Origin: Syntrophomonadaceae bacterium
GTDB taxonomy: Bacteria; Bacillota; Syntrophomonadia; Syntrophomonadales; Syntrophomonadaceae
NCBI GenBank assembly: GCA_012522955.1
Contig: JAAYJK010000052.1
Span: forward strand, 1-64,000
Direction of reading: 5' to 3'
DNA: 64,000 nt
Shown: positions 17,018 through 26,119 of the stretch, piece after piece
Layout: each line of letters begins with the position of its first letter
Numbering within the stretch: position 1 is the stretch's first letter
Notes under the pieces: generated by a model
The model's input: only the letters and a program-made list of their open reading frames with translations
What the model was told of the DNA's origin: nothing
Databases searched by the model: none
Made by a program: the position numbers and the translations under genes

Positions 17018-17377
17018 ATGGAAAAATTAAAATTGTTTGATGCCGAGTATAAATTAGCCGTTCTGGTTTGGGATAATGAGCCCATTAATTCTACTGATCT
17101 AGTGAGATTATGTGCTGAGCAGTTGGGTTGGAAGAAATCTACCACCTACACCATGCTAAAGAAATTGTGTGAGCGCGACATTCTTCAGAACCGGGAGGCA
17201 ACAGTTACTGCGCTGGTCAAACGCGAAGATGTACAAAAATATGAAAGCAGAGCGGTCTTGGCCAGATCATTTGACGGCTCCCTGCCCCAATTCCTTACCG
17301 CCTTCCTTGACAACCACAAGCTATCCCAGCAGGAAGCCGAGGAATTGAAGAAGATTATTGAGGAGGCCGTAGAATGA
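17018..17377 (+). CDS. BlaI/MecI/CopY-family repressor
   Basis: A 119-residue winged-helix repressor: LFDAEYKLAVLVWDNEPINS, then LVRLCAEQLGWKKSTTYTML (recognition helix) and a C-terminal dimerisation helix region (HKLSQQEAEELKKIIEEA). The family binds as a dimer and is inactivated by a partner M56 membrane protease. Its stop overlaps the start of that protease gene (ATGA, 17374-17377). An operator over its own promoter is visible. The Shine-Dalgarno AGAGG precedes ATG 17018. Confidence 0.92.
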   Translation: MEKLKLFDAEYKLAVLVWDNEPINSTDLVRLCAEQLGWKKSTTYTMLKKLCERDILQNREATVTALVKREDVQKYESRAVLARSFDGSLPQFLTAFLDNHKLSQQEAEELKKIIEEAVE

Positions 17378-19572
17378 GCATCTTACCTGAACTGTTTTCC
17401 ACCATACTGGGTATAAGTATCACCGCGTCCTTGGTTATTATGGGAGTGGTTTTGGTGCGCATGTTCTTAAGAAAAGCGCCCAAGGTCTTCTCTTATGCCT
17501 TATGGGCGGTGGTTCTGTTTAGGCTCCTATGTCCCTTATCCTTCACTTCTGCTCTTAGTTTTCTAGGTCTTCTTAATATTAACCCTTTGAATAATGCCGG
17601 TGCATTGTCGTATGTGCCCAATATATTCAATCCTGCTCCAGCATCCTCCTTCCCAGTGGGTATGGACAACTCGGAGCAAACCATAAATTCTTTTTCACAG
17701 TCGACTGCAAGTATAGCCAACCTCAGCCCTATGCCTACAGCAATGGAGGTCTTAAGTATTATCTGGCTACTGGGAATTGTGATACTACTCACTTACAGTA
17801 TAGTCTCATATATAAAAGTAAGACAAAAACTATTACCCGCCACCCTGCTGATGGGCAATATTTATGAATCAGATCAGATCGACACCGCTTTTGTCTGTGG
17901 TTTTATCAAGCCCAGAATCTATGTTCCGGTAGGGGTTGAGGAGGCCGATTTACCTTACATTTTGGAACATGAGGAAACCCATATCCGCCGTAAGGATTAT
18001 CTCATCAAACCCTTGGCGTTTTTGGTACTCATCTTGCATTGGTTTAATCCTCTGGTTTGGTGGTCTTTTTCCCTTATGAGCCGGGATATGGAAATGTCCT
18101 GTGACGAGTGTGTGTTGAACCGGTTGGGTAAAGGGGTAAAAGCTGCTTACTCAGGTTCACTGCTATCACTATCAGTTAGTAGGTCTGCTCCTTTGCTGGC
18201 CCATCCATTGGCTTTTGGGGAAAGCAACGTTAAGGCCCGGATTAAGAATGTCATCAATTACCAGCAACCCAGGTTTTGGGTCATAATAGTGGCTATCCTG
18301 GCAGTTGGCCTATCAGTACTGGTTTTCACCACGAATCCTGAAAAGGATGAATTAGATCCCATTCGCAGTTTAGCCTGGAAAGTAATGGAACGGGATATTG
18401 CCAATTATGAATTAAACCCGGAGGTTAATATCATTGACCATAAAATAACCCGCCTGGAATTGATAAAGAGTTTTGATGATCTGACAGATACCCCCATACA
18501 TGTTTATGCCCTGGAATACCGGTTGCTTCCTGATGATTTGAGCAAAGTAGTTCTGGCCGGTGGTATGCAGATAGATGAAGATGGTTGGCTGAAAGAAACC
18601 TGCAGCATGGGCAGTCCATTATTGCTGGTATCTGAAAATAAAGAGTTAAGGGAACTGGCAGGGATAGTCTGGACGGGAGAAGCTCAAGAACTGGAGTCAG
18701 CGGTTAAGGATTTCTTGGCCCAAAAAGCCTCCCAAGAAGCTAAGATAGAAAAGCTGGTGGAAGAAAATCTATCCATAATAATGTCTTCACCTAAAGAAGC
18801 TTCCAGCCCCTATGCTTATATTCAGGCCCATGAGCAGGAATATGAAAATATAAAGAAATTTGGGGGAGACGAAGCTCTGCAATATATGCTGGCCCAGTTC
18901 GAAAAGGGCAATGCCGAGGGTCTGCGCGGGTTTATCATGATGCAGTTGTGTAAGGATTTTCTTGGCATTCGCAACAACGTAACAAATAATTCTCTATCTC
19001 CCATGGAGTGGTACCGTGCCCTGGATATCAGAGAAGAGACCAGCCTGTCGGATTTTCAGTATGACGGACAGGATCCCATCAAAAAACTGGTTTATGCTAC
19101 CGAAGTAGTACAGAACTCCATTCCTCACCTAGGATTCACTATAGTTGCCCCCAAAATATTTGGCAGCTATGAAGAGGGCCAGTTGCTGAGAGTCTTTGTC
19201 ACCACCTATAGCGCCAGATACAAGCTTTACGATAAGGTGCTGGATCAGGTGGGGGGCGGAGTTATCCCCGCAGCTATCACCTATAAAAAGGATATAAACG
19301 GCAATTATATGCTGCTCGACTATGAACAGTCCCAGGATGGCGCTCATTGGGCTCCTTCCGTGCGGGAATATTGCCGGATGCCGGTATCCGGCCAGGAGAT
19401 TCCAGGGCTAGCCGATGCCATAATCAATCATTACTCTAATTACAATGACCTGCGTCAACTTCATTTTGACAATCTGTATAAGCATTTATCTGCCCATGGC
19501 ATAAAGGAGGCCACCCTCACTAACCCTCAGGGCGAGATCCTGTTTTCCATGAGCTGGCCGAATAGGCAATAG
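17374..19572 (+). CDS. M56-family membrane metalloprotease (BlaR1-like antirepressor)
   Basis: A 732-residue protein. The N-terminal 315 residues form the M56 protease: helices near 10-30, 37-56, 120-147 and 297-317, and a zinc motif HEETH at residues 199-203 (ILEHEETHIRRKDYL), followed by SRDMEMSCDECVL. It should cleave the cognate BlaI-type repressor after a signal. The remaining 415 extracytoplasmic residues lack the penicillin-binding STxK sensor of BlaR1 and resemble nothing I can name. They end in a possible DUF4829/DUF5301-like small domain (FVTTYSARYKLYDK). The signal is therefore probably not a beta-lactam. Coupled to the repressor by overlapping stop and start. Confidence 0.88.
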   Translation: MSILPELFSTILGISITASLVIMGVVLVRMFLRKAPKVFSYALWAVVLFRLLCPLSFTSALSFLGLLNINPLNNAGALSYVPNIFNPAPASSFPVGMDNSEQTINSFSQSTASIANLSPMPTAMEVLSIIWLLGIVILLTYSIVSYIKVRQKLLPATLLMGNIYESDQIDTAFVCGFIKPRIYVPVGVEEADLPYILEHEETHIRRKDYLIKPLAFLVLILHWFNPLVWWSFSLMSRDMEMSCDECVLNRLGKGVKAAYSGSLLSLSVSRSAPLLAHPLAFGESNVKARIKNVINYQQPRFWVIIVAILAVGLSVLVFTTNPEKDELDPIRSLAWKVMERDIANYELNPEVNIIDHKITRLELIKSFDDLTDTPIHVYALEYRLLPDDLSKVVLAGGMQIDEDGWLKETCSMGSPLLLVSENKELRELAGIVWTGEAQELESAVKDFLAQKASQEAKIEKLVEENLSIIMSSPKEASSPYAYIQAHEQEYENIKKFGGDEALQYMLAQFEKGNAEGLRGFIMMQLCKDFLGIRNNVTNNSLSPMEWYRALDIREETSLSDFQYDGQDPIKKLVYATEVVQNSIPHLGFTIVAPKIFGSYEEGQLLRVFVTTYSARYKLYDKVLDQVGGGVIPAAITYKKDINGNYMLLDYEQSQDGAHWAPSVREYCRMPVSGQEIPGLADAIINHYSNYNDLRQLHFDNLYKHLSAHGIKEATLTNPQGEILFSMSWPNRQ

Positions 19573-19623
19573 GAAAACTGGGCCAGGTTTCCCCTTCCAC
19601 AGAGTTAACCCCGCCATAAACAA

Positions 19624-19647
19624 GCTTCATCATGCAAATGATGAAGC
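19624..19647 (+). terminator. Hairpin after M56 gene
   Basis: Perfect 10-bp arms GCTTCATCAT / ATGATGAAGC with loop gcaa, 52 nt after the stop codon. No T tract follows, so it may be an RNA-end stabiliser or a weak terminator. Confidence 0.45.
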
Positions 19648-19759
19648 GAATAAAGTGGAAGCCAAAATATTTCAGTAAATCTTGGGAACTGCTTATTTCT
19701 GAGCGGGCACCTGAGCTTGTCTGAGCTAAACTGTGCCTCCATATTGATACTTTGGAAAG

Positions 19760-20131
19760 CTAATTATCACTGATTATTCTGGCTCCAAAAGGTATAAGGC
19801 CCAGCATAGCAAATTTAAAATGCTGGAGTCCGAAGGGTATCCCAATGATGGTTACACAGAAAATCAAACCTATGATAACATGAGTAATGGCAAACTCCCA
19901 GCCAAAAACGATAAGCCAGATGATATTGAAGATCAATCCGCCCGCCCCAAAATGACCCAGTTCTATCTCTCTTCCAAAAGGCCACAAAACAAAACCGGCG
20001 ATCTTGAAACACTGCAGCCCAAAGGGTATCCCTATGATGGTTATACACAAAACCACACCGGATAAAGCCCATAAAACAGCGGCAATAATTCCACCGATCA
20101 GCAGCCAGATAAGATTACCTATAAAATTCAT
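19760..20131 (-). CDS. YccF (DUF307) family membrane protein
   Basis: A 123-residue protein made of two repeats of the YccF module. Each has a hydrophobic helix followed by ITIIGIPFGLQ (residues about 31-41 and 93-103) and a short F-x-x-A/G-x-W/L-P-F-G segment. It starts at ATG 20131 after GGGGTGAG. A small integral membrane protein of unknown function, found across bacteria. Alone on this strand. Confidence 0.9.
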   Translation of the reverse strand: MNFIGNLIWLLIGGIIAAVLWALSGVVLCITIIGIPFGLQCFKIAGFVLWPFGREIELGHFGAGGLIFNIIWLIVFGWEFAITHVIIGLIFCVTIIGIPFGLQHFKFAMLGLIPFGARIISDN

Positions 20132-20498
20132 TTTCTCACCCCATTTCTTAACTTCTGCCTCAAAAACATCAATAGCTTGCCTCTGTCCCTGGTTCTCATG
20201 ATACTACACTTATATATTATATTTATATCCTTTCGTAAAAGCCTATAACCCACCATACACCATACATCTGCATCGAAGCACTAAGGGCAGATTCTTACAA
20301 ATTGTTGTTCTTTCTCGAATAATGGCATAATTATATTGCTGGCAAAGCATAAGTTGGATATACTATTCGTATTCAGGTCCAAGACTTTCGTTGGCAACCA
20401 TATTAAATAAAATCTTATTCTAATATGGCTGAAATTTCGCAAGAAAGCTTGGTCTGGCAGCTTGGCCCATATTATTTTACCCAAGGGAGGATATTGAA
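20132..20498. other. Intergenic region
   Basis: About 370 bp without a convincing gene. It would hold the yccF promoter (minus strand) on its left and the promoter of the small plus-strand ORF on its right. No repeat or strong hairpin was recognised. Confidence 0.4.
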
Positions 20499-20609
20499 AT
20501 GAATCAGCCAAAAAGACCTTGGTACAACCGGGTTTCACCCTGAATCCTAATGTATAGCCTGCTGGGTGCAGGATTAATAATATACGCTTTGATTAAATAT
20601 TTTATCTAA
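20499..20609 (+). CDS. 36-codon membrane micro-ORF with in-frame TGA
   Basis: AAGGGAGGA followed 8 nt later by ATG opens a frame: MNQPKRPWYNRVSP, then TGA (20541-20543), then ILMYSLLGAGLIIYALIKYF, a further I, and TAA at 20607. The two halves read as one small single-pass membrane protein with a basic N terminus, interrupted at codon 15. A short hairpin (CCTGC, loop TGGGT, GCAGG; 20558-20572) follows the TGA, with its loop 19 nt downstream and a G in loop position two. That agrees with loose rules for bacterial SECIS elements. A TGG-to-TGA nonsense mutation is the simpler alternative. I do not recognise the family. Confidence 0.4.
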
Positions 20610-20701
20610 ATCTTTAGGGGATTATGTGGCGCCTAGCTAGAGATCAATGTTGAGCTTCTTTATCCGTTTCCAGGGGCAGGATGCATGATGGCAATAATTT
20701 T

Positions 20702-22669
20702 TTAATCCGCTTCAGTCAACAAAGGTAAAATCCCGGTAAAATAATCAAGTGCTTCTGGATTACCCAAGGCGTCTCTATTAGTGACCTTGCGCCCGTTTAT
20801 AATATTGCTGACTGCACTTTCCACCTTTTTACCATTCAGGGTGGTGGGGATATCAGGCACTTGCATAATAATGGCCGGAACATGACGGGGAGAAGCATTT
20901 ACTCGCAAAACCTTTGCTATTTCTTCTTTAAGTTCGTCATCCAGTTCAATCCCCTCTTGGGTTTGAACAAAAAGGATAATCCTCTGGTCACCCCTATAAT
21001 TTTGTCCAATGGCCAAGCTATCAGCAATTTGGGGTATTTTTTCCACCTGATTATAGATTTCTGCAGTACCGATTCTAACCCCGGATGGTTTTAAGATGGA
21101 ATCAGAGCGACCAAAATACGTTATTCCCCCGGTATCGGAATGTATCATTACGTAATCTCCATGATGCCAAATGCCAGGATAAACTCTAAAATAAGCATCC
21201 AAATAGCGGCTGCCATCCGGATCATCCCAAAATTTTATCGGCATTGAGGGGGCAGGCAGTTCACAAACCAATTCCCCCTGTTCATCTCTTACTTGCTCTC
21301 CCTTTTCATTATACGCATTTATCTTCATGCCCAGCCCGGGGCCTTGAAGCTCCCCGGAATAAACGGGACTAATAGGATTGCCCGATGACAAACAGCCGTT
21401 AATTTCAGTTCCCCCAGCAATAGAATTAAAATGCAAGTCTTCTTTAATCTCTTTATAAATGTATTCAAATCCCTCGTTGGTGAGCACCGAACCAGTCTGG
21501 GATATGGCTCTTAGATACGGGAGTGAAACAGCTTCTTTAGGTGAAAATTGTTCTTTCATAATAGTATGCACATAGCTGGCGCTGAGCCCGAATATAGTAA
21601 CCCGCTCTTCCTCCAGTATCTTCCATATAGCGCTGGTGTCGGGATAGGATGGATTACCGTCATAGAGCACTATTGAAGCACCAGTTCCTATAGCTGCAGC
21701 CTGCCAGTTCCACATCATCCAACTGCAGCTGGTGATATAAAGCATACGGTCAGAAGGCTTCATGTCATTATGCAAAACCAGTTCTTTTAGTTGATTAATT
21801 AAAACACCTGCTGCCGATTGTACCATGCATTTGGGTTTGCCGGTGGTTCCTGATGAAAACATTATAAAAAGAGGGTGTTGGGAAGGAAGTTGCTCGAACT
21901 CAAAACCCTCCGCCGCATTCCTGACCAGAAAGTCTGCATAGGAAACACTACCTGGAATTTCATTTATTATAGAACTATCACCCCTATAAGGAGAGATAAC
22001 CACCCTTCTAATAGAAGGAATTCCTTCTAGAATTGCTTTTACATTTTCTATAACGTCGAATGGCTTTCCTTTATAGAGATATCCATCACTTGTAAACAAA
22101 ACCACAGGTTTCACCTGGCCCAACCGGTCAATGGCTGCCTGGGGTCCAATATCAGTAGCGCAGGAACACCATACCGCACCTACAGCTGAACAAGCTAGCA
22201 TGGCGATAACTGTTTGAGGCATATTGGGCATATAGGCCGCGATTATGTCCCCTGCTTTTATTCCCTCTTGCCTCAGGGCTTCAGCAAGGCCTACCACCTG
22301 TTTATATAAGTCCTTATGGCTAATCTCTGATCGGACTTGATTTTCACCCCGAAAGATAATAGCCGGATCCAGGCTGGAAGAAAAGCGCAGCATATTCTCG
22401 GCATAGTTTAATTTTGCGTCTATGAACCAGCCAGCTCCGGGAAATTCTGATAAATCATGGACTAGATTTGAATAAGGCCGAGAACTTTTTATATCCAGAT
22501 AGTGCCATAGTGTGTCCCAAAATTCGATAGGGTAATCAACCGACCACTTATAAAGAGACTGGTAATCATCGATGGCCAGTCCCAATTTGGCATTTACGTA
22601 CTCCATAAAAGCATACATATTAGTATTTTTTACATATTCATCAGAGGGCTTCCATAATAGCTTTCTCAT
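20702..22669 (-). CDS. Acetoacetyl-CoA synthetase
   Basis: Acetoacetate + ATP + CoA to acetoacetyl-CoA + AMP + PPi (EC 6.2.1.16); 655 residues, cytosolic. ANL superfamily with an N-terminal extension typical of acetoacetate-CoA ligase (LWKPSDEYVKNTNMYAFMEY). The ATP loop MFSSGTTGKPKCM lies near residue 270, with GGTEINGC, the hinge YFGRSDSILKPSGVRIGTAE, and the catalytic lysine in TTLNGKKVESAV near the C terminus. The start at ATG 22669 lies 8 nt after GGGAG; the GTG at 22678 overlaps that site. It lies downstream of the thiolase / CoA-transferase operon, 302 nt away, so it could recycle free acetoacetate into the same pathway. Other 3-oxoacids may also be accepted. Confidence 0.9.
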   Translation of the reverse strand: MRKLLWKPSDEYVKNTNMYAFMEYVNAKLGLAIDDYQSLYKWSVDYPIEFWDTLWHYLDIKSSRPYSNLVHDLSEFPGAGWFIDAKLNYAENMLRFSSSLDPAIIFRGENQVRSEISHKDLYKQVVGLAEALRQEGIKAGDIIAAYMPNMPQTVIAMLACSAVGAVWCSCATDIGPQAAIDRLGQVKPVVLFTSDGYLYKGKPFDVIENVKAILEGIPSIRRVVISPYRGDSSIINEIPGSVSYADFLVRNAAEGFEFEQLPSQHPLFIMFSSGTTGKPKCMVQSAAGVLINQLKELVLHNDMKPSDRMLYITSCSWMMWNWQAAAIGTGASIVLYDGNPSYPDTSAIWKILEEERVTIFGLSASYVHTIMKEQFSPKEAVSLPYLRAISQTGSVLTNEGFEYIYKEIKEDLHFNSIAGGTEINGCLSSGNPISPVYSGELQGPGLGMKINAYNEKGEQVRDEQGELVCELPAPSMPIKFWDDPDGSRYLDAYFRVYPGIWHHGDYVMIHSDTGGITYFGRSDSILKPSGVRIGTAEIYNQVEKIPQIADSLAIGQNYRGDQRIILFVQTQEGIELDDELKEEIAKVLRVNASPRHVPAIIMQVPDIPTTLNGKKVESAVSNIINGRKVTNRDALGNPEALDYFTGILPLLTEAD

Positions 22670-22851
22670 TTGATTCACTCCCAGATTAGTTTTACACCAA
22701 AGGGACTATTTAACCTTTCTACATCCTTTGATAAATTTCCTATCTAATCATCAGAAATTTGCATAATTCGACATATATCTGGTCAAGGCTAATCATTGAC
22801 CATAGTGATTGAATTCCCGCAATGACACCAAGAACTAAGAACATATGGTAG

Positions 22852-22894
22852 CATTTACCACGACCGCCTTATGGGAAGGCGGTCGTGGTAAATG
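22852..22894 (-). terminator. 19-bp perfect hairpin
   Basis: Arms 22852-22870 and 22876-22894 pair perfectly around a 5-nt loop. The hairpin lies 78 nt beyond the CoA-transferase stop and about 180 nt before the acetoacetyl-CoA synthetase start. It probably ends or attenuates the thiolase operon transcript. There is no T run. Confidence 0.6.
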
Positions 22895-22971
22895 TTGGAA
22901 TCAGTAATGTGATTTACTTTATTAAAAACCAATCACTCTAGGATAAATCAAGATACCCTCCTCCATGATAT

Positions 22972-24315
22972 CTATTTAATACTGGCAAAGGGGTAGAAAT
23001 TCTTTTTCATACTGGCCCGCAATTCTCCTCGCAGTTGGGGATGGGCTATGGAAATCAGTTCTTTGGCTCGTTCAGTGCGGGATTTATACCTGAGATTGGC
23101 TATGCCATATTCGCTAACTACATACTGAGCATAAGTGCGGGGTACAGTAACCGGGGACCCTAAAGGCAGCTCGGGAACTATAGAAGAACGCAGTGAGCCG
23201 TCTGGCATTACTCGGGAGGAACTGAGCAAGGTGATGCCCTTGCCTCCTTCTGACCAGTAGGATCCAATCATGAAATCCAACTGCCCCCCGGATCCGCTAA
23301 TTTGAGTATGACCCACTCCCTCGGAATTGATTTGGCCACTCAAATCTATCATCAAGGCCATATTCATAGCTATCATGTTGGGATGCCGAGCAATAAAACC
23401 CGGGTTATTGGTATATGAAGATGGATAAAACTCACAGGCCGGATTTTCTCTGACATAGTCATACATTTCTTGGTCTCCCATACAAAAGGTAGCTACCGTA
23501 ACCCCTTTATGAAATGGCTTGCGTTTATTGGTAACTATACCTTTAGATATCAGTTGCGGCAAACCGATGGGAAACATTTCGGTTAGTACTCCCAGGTCCT
23601 GTTTGCCCTCTAAACCGCATACAACGGCCTCAGGTATGCCACCTATTCCCATCTGAATGGTATCCCCATCATTTATCAACTCCAGTACATACTCAGCTAT
23701 GCTCTTATCAATTTCACCGGGGGTACCCCGGCTAAAAACAGGTATGGCGGTTGAGTTTGTTACAAAATAATCGAATTCGGAGATATGCATCCAGTTATCC
23801 CCGTATATTACTGGCATTTGATCATTGACTTCTCCTATGGTTATTCGTTGTTTTCCCGCTGCTCTTCCATTTCTAATGGTTTCCATGGTATAGAAATTGG
23901 TCAGGCCTAAATTCACATAGCCTTGGTCATTAGGTCGAGTGACCATGGCAATAAATACATCTGATTTATGCCAGGTTTTCTGAGCCAGGTCTGAACTCAT
24001 AACCGGATAAAAATCAGCCTGCTTGGTATTATTCATTTTCCGGCCAGTGGCAATACTGAAACCTGGTATATAATTAATATGACCGTCTAATTGCATCATA
24101 TATTCAGGATCCAAGAATTTATAAGGGTACAAGGCAATAGTATCCAATATTCTTACCCCCTGCAATTCCTGGTAGCGATGTAATATGGCGTTGAATAGAT
24201 CAGCTGAGCCGGCTCCAATAGCCAAACCCGTACCAATTACATCCCCGGATTGAACCAATTGTGCCGCTTGCTCTAAAGTTATTAACTTTTTTTCATATTC
24301 CTTTTTCCATGCCAT
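22972..24315 (-). CDS. Acyl-CoA:acetate/4-hydroxybutyrate-type CoA-transferase
   Basis: A 447-residue single-chain CoA-transferase of the acetyl-CoA hydrolase/transferase family (group with 4-hydroxybutyrate and butyryl-CoA:acetate CoA-transferases). Key features: IQMGIGGIPEAVV, then GVLTEMFPIG with the catalytic Glu246, VEGVGHTQ-like GVGHTQISGSGGQLDF, and the C-terminal VVSEYGIANLRYKSRTERAK and FYPFASIK-type end. The start at ATG 24315 follows GGGGGAG. It is the third gene of the thiolase-DUF35-transferase operon (33 nt after DUF35). It likely activates a short-chain acid with acetyl- or acetoacetyl-CoA; the exact acid cannot be told. Confidence 0.85.
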   Translation of the reverse strand: MAWKKEYEKKLITLEQAAQLVQSGDVIGTGLAIGAGSADLFNAILHRYQELQGVRILDTIALYPYKFLDPEYMMQLDGHINYIPGFSIATGRKMNNTKQADFYPVMSSDLAQKTWHKSDVFIAMVTRPNDQGYVNLGLTNFYTMETIRNGRAAGKQRITIGEVNDQMPVIYGDNWMHISEFDYFVTNSTAIPVFSRGTPGEIDKSIAEYVLELINDGDTIQMGIGGIPEAVVCGLEGKQDLGVLTEMFPIGLPQLISKGIVTNKRKPFHKGVTVATFCMGDQEMYDYVRENPACEFYPSSYTNNPGFIARHPNMIAMNMALMIDLSGQINSEGVGHTQISGSGGQLDFMIGSYWSEGGKGITLLSSSRVMPDGSLRSSIVPELPLGSPVTVPRTYAQYVVSEYGIANLRYKSRTERAKELISIAHPQLRGELRASMKKNFYPFASIK

Positions 24316-24348
24316 AAATATCTCCCCCTTTATGAATTGCACCATTCA

Positions 24349-24774
24349 TCAAACGTTTTCTATCTGTTCTATATAACTGAATACCGGCCGGGCAGCTTCA
24401 CCGGCGGAATACCTATCGCCCGGGAATACTCTATGTCCTAAGCCGACTCTTTTGCCAATCAGCTTCATATTTACCCGCTTAGGATCAACATCATCCAAAT
24501 TGCCCATGATCCAAGGCCCCTCATCCAGTTGGACCATTACTATGGTAATAGGCAATTCGTTTTCCCGACCCTCGGAATTCAGATAGGAAGTAGTAAAGGT
24601 AAGCACTTGGCCTTTCCCACTTAATTCCACCACCTCTTGATTGGTTCCGGCACATTCCTGGCAAACCATCATGGGAGGACAGGTTACTGTCCCACAATCA
24701 TTGCACTTCAAGCCTAATAGCTTATTGCGCTTTAGTGCTTTATTATAATCTTTGAAAATCACTTTGTATTCCAT
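24349..24774 (-). CDS. DUF35 Zn-ribbon/OB-fold acyl-CoA-associated protein
   Basis: A 141-residue protein with a rubredoxin-like zinc ribbon (CNDCGTVTCPPMMVCQEC, residues about 23-40) and an OB fold (GKGQVLTFTTSYLN, then GPWIMGNLDDVDPKRVNMKL). In archaea and some bacteria, proteins of this family bind thiolases and channel CoA intermediates. It lies 16 nt behind the thiolase gene, so it is most likely that enzyme's partner. The start at ATG 24774 follows GAGGGGGG. The reading frame open to 24870 overlaps the thiolase gene and is not the real start. Confidence 0.9.
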   Translation of the reverse strand: MEYKVIFKDYNKALKRNKLLGLKCNDCGTVTCPPMMVCQECAGTNQEVVELSGKGQVLTFTTSYLNSEGRENELPITIVMVQLDEGPWIMGNLDDVDPKRVNMKLIGKRVGLGHRVFPGDRYSAGEAARPVFSYIEQIENV

Positions 24775-24790
24775 ATTAAACCCCCCTCTT

Positions 24791-25966
24791 TTATGCGGCT
24801 GAAAAGATAATGCTGACCAGTACTCCATCGCCACCCAAAGTATCCATAAGTGCATGTTTGGCTTCATCAACCTGTCTTCCTTGCTCGACCAGCTGTCCTC
24901 GTAACTGACGGGTCAATTCATAGGCCTGGGATACTCCGGTAGCCCCAATGGGATGTCCTTTGGCCTTTAAGCCTCCCGACATATTAATGGGTATCTTGCC
25001 TCCCAGCCTGGTTTCTCCTCTTTCCCAAGCTTCCCCGGCGGTGCCGAATTCAAATAGACCCAGTCCCTCGGCGGCAATGATAGCGGCAATACTGAAACAG
25101 TCATGTAGTTCACAAACATCAATGTCCTGAGGAGTAAGGCCAGCCATTCGGTAAGCCTGCTCTGCAGCCAATTCTCTGGCTCTAAGCCGGGGTAAATACT
25201 GGTATTGGGAACTTAGCTTACCGGAGGAAGTCTGCCCAATTCCGCTAATATAAACCGGTTGGTTGGTGAGTTTTTTAGCTACCTCTTCTGAAGCCAGGAC
25301 AACTGCAGCTGCTCCATCCGAGAAGGGGCAAGCATCATGCAGTTGTATAGGAGTGGTAACCATGAAACTCTTAAGAACCTCCTCTTTGCTCAATTGCTTA
25401 TGAATCTGGGCATGGGGGTTTTTCATAGCATATTCATGAGATTGAACAGAGACCGCTGCCATCTGTTCCTTCAGCCGCTCCAGCGGTATTCTGTAACGGT
25501 GGGCGTAGAGGTGGGCCAACAGACCAAAAGCAGCGGGAAAGGTGAATCCGGTTGGAAACTCGTAACGACTGTCCCCAAACATGGCAAAGGTTCTGGTAGC
25601 CAAGGCAGTTCCCATGGCCGTTGCCCTTTCCACCCCACCCACCAAGACAATATCATAATATCCGGAAGCTACCCATATAAAGGCATCTCGCAAAGCTATG
25701 CTGCCTGAAGCACAAGCCCCTTCAAACCTGGTAGCCGGCACATTAAAACAACCAATATCGTTAGCAAAAAATGACTGTACCATTCCCTGCCCCTCAGCAA
25801 AGTCTCCCAACACATTGCCCACATTTATCGCCTGAATGTCTCTGGCTTCTAAACTTGATTCCCTAATGGCATCCATAGCTACTTCTGATAACATTTCTAC
25901 CGATGTTTTGGGCGAGTTAAAACAAAATTTACTATGTCCCCCACCCAGCACCACAACTCTTCTCAT
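24791..25966 (-). CDS. SCP2/DitF-type thiolase
   Basis: A 391-residue thiolase-fold enzyme forming or cleaving a 3-oxoacyl-CoA. The acyl-accepting cysteine is Cys85 (FEGACASGS). Further motifs are the CELHDCFSIA segment and GGLKAKGHPIGATG with the catalytic histidine. The second cysteine loop found in degradative thiolases is replaced by TLGGDG, as in the SCP2-type branch. First gene of the operon with DUF35 and a CoA-transferase; the sigma-54 promoter at 26120-26135 lies about 155 nt upstream. Chemistry could be acetoacetyl-CoA formation or cleavage, or action on a branched substrate. The start at ATG 25966 follows GGAGGA. Confidence 0.88.
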   Translation of the reverse strand: MRRVVVLGGGHSKFCFNSPKTSVEMLSEVAMDAIRESSLEARDIQAINVGNVLGDFAEGQGMVQSFFANDIGCFNVPATRFEGACASGSIALRDAFIWVASGYYDIVLVGGVERATAMGTALATRTFAMFGDSRYEFPTGFTFPAAFGLLAHLYAHRYRIPLERLKEQMAAVSVQSHEYAMKNPHAQIHKQLSKEEVLKSFMVTTPIQLHDACPFSDGAAAVVLASEEVAKKLTNQPVYISGIGQTSSGKLSSQYQYLPRLRARELAAEQAYRMAGLTPQDIDVCELHDCFSIAAIIAAEGLGLFEFGTAGEAWERGETRLGGKIPINMSGGLKAKGHPIGATGVSQAYELTRQLRGQLVEQGRQVDEAKHALMDTLGGDGVLVSIIFSAA

Positions 25967-26119
25967 ACTAAATCCTCCTCTCCAAAATAGCCCTAGGCTC
26001 TAATTTGAGTCTGACCTTAATTCAAAAAAGCATTAGCCCGCTTACAACTACCTCGCTGCCATCCCCTGAATAGATATTGCTGTTTGCTGCTTAACTTAAT
26101 GGTGTTCACTAAACATAAG

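Noticed and set aside
20281-20538. Minus-strand frame of 85 codons
   Set aside because: Opposite the small plus-strand ORF with a strong ribosome site; no motif and no site of its own.
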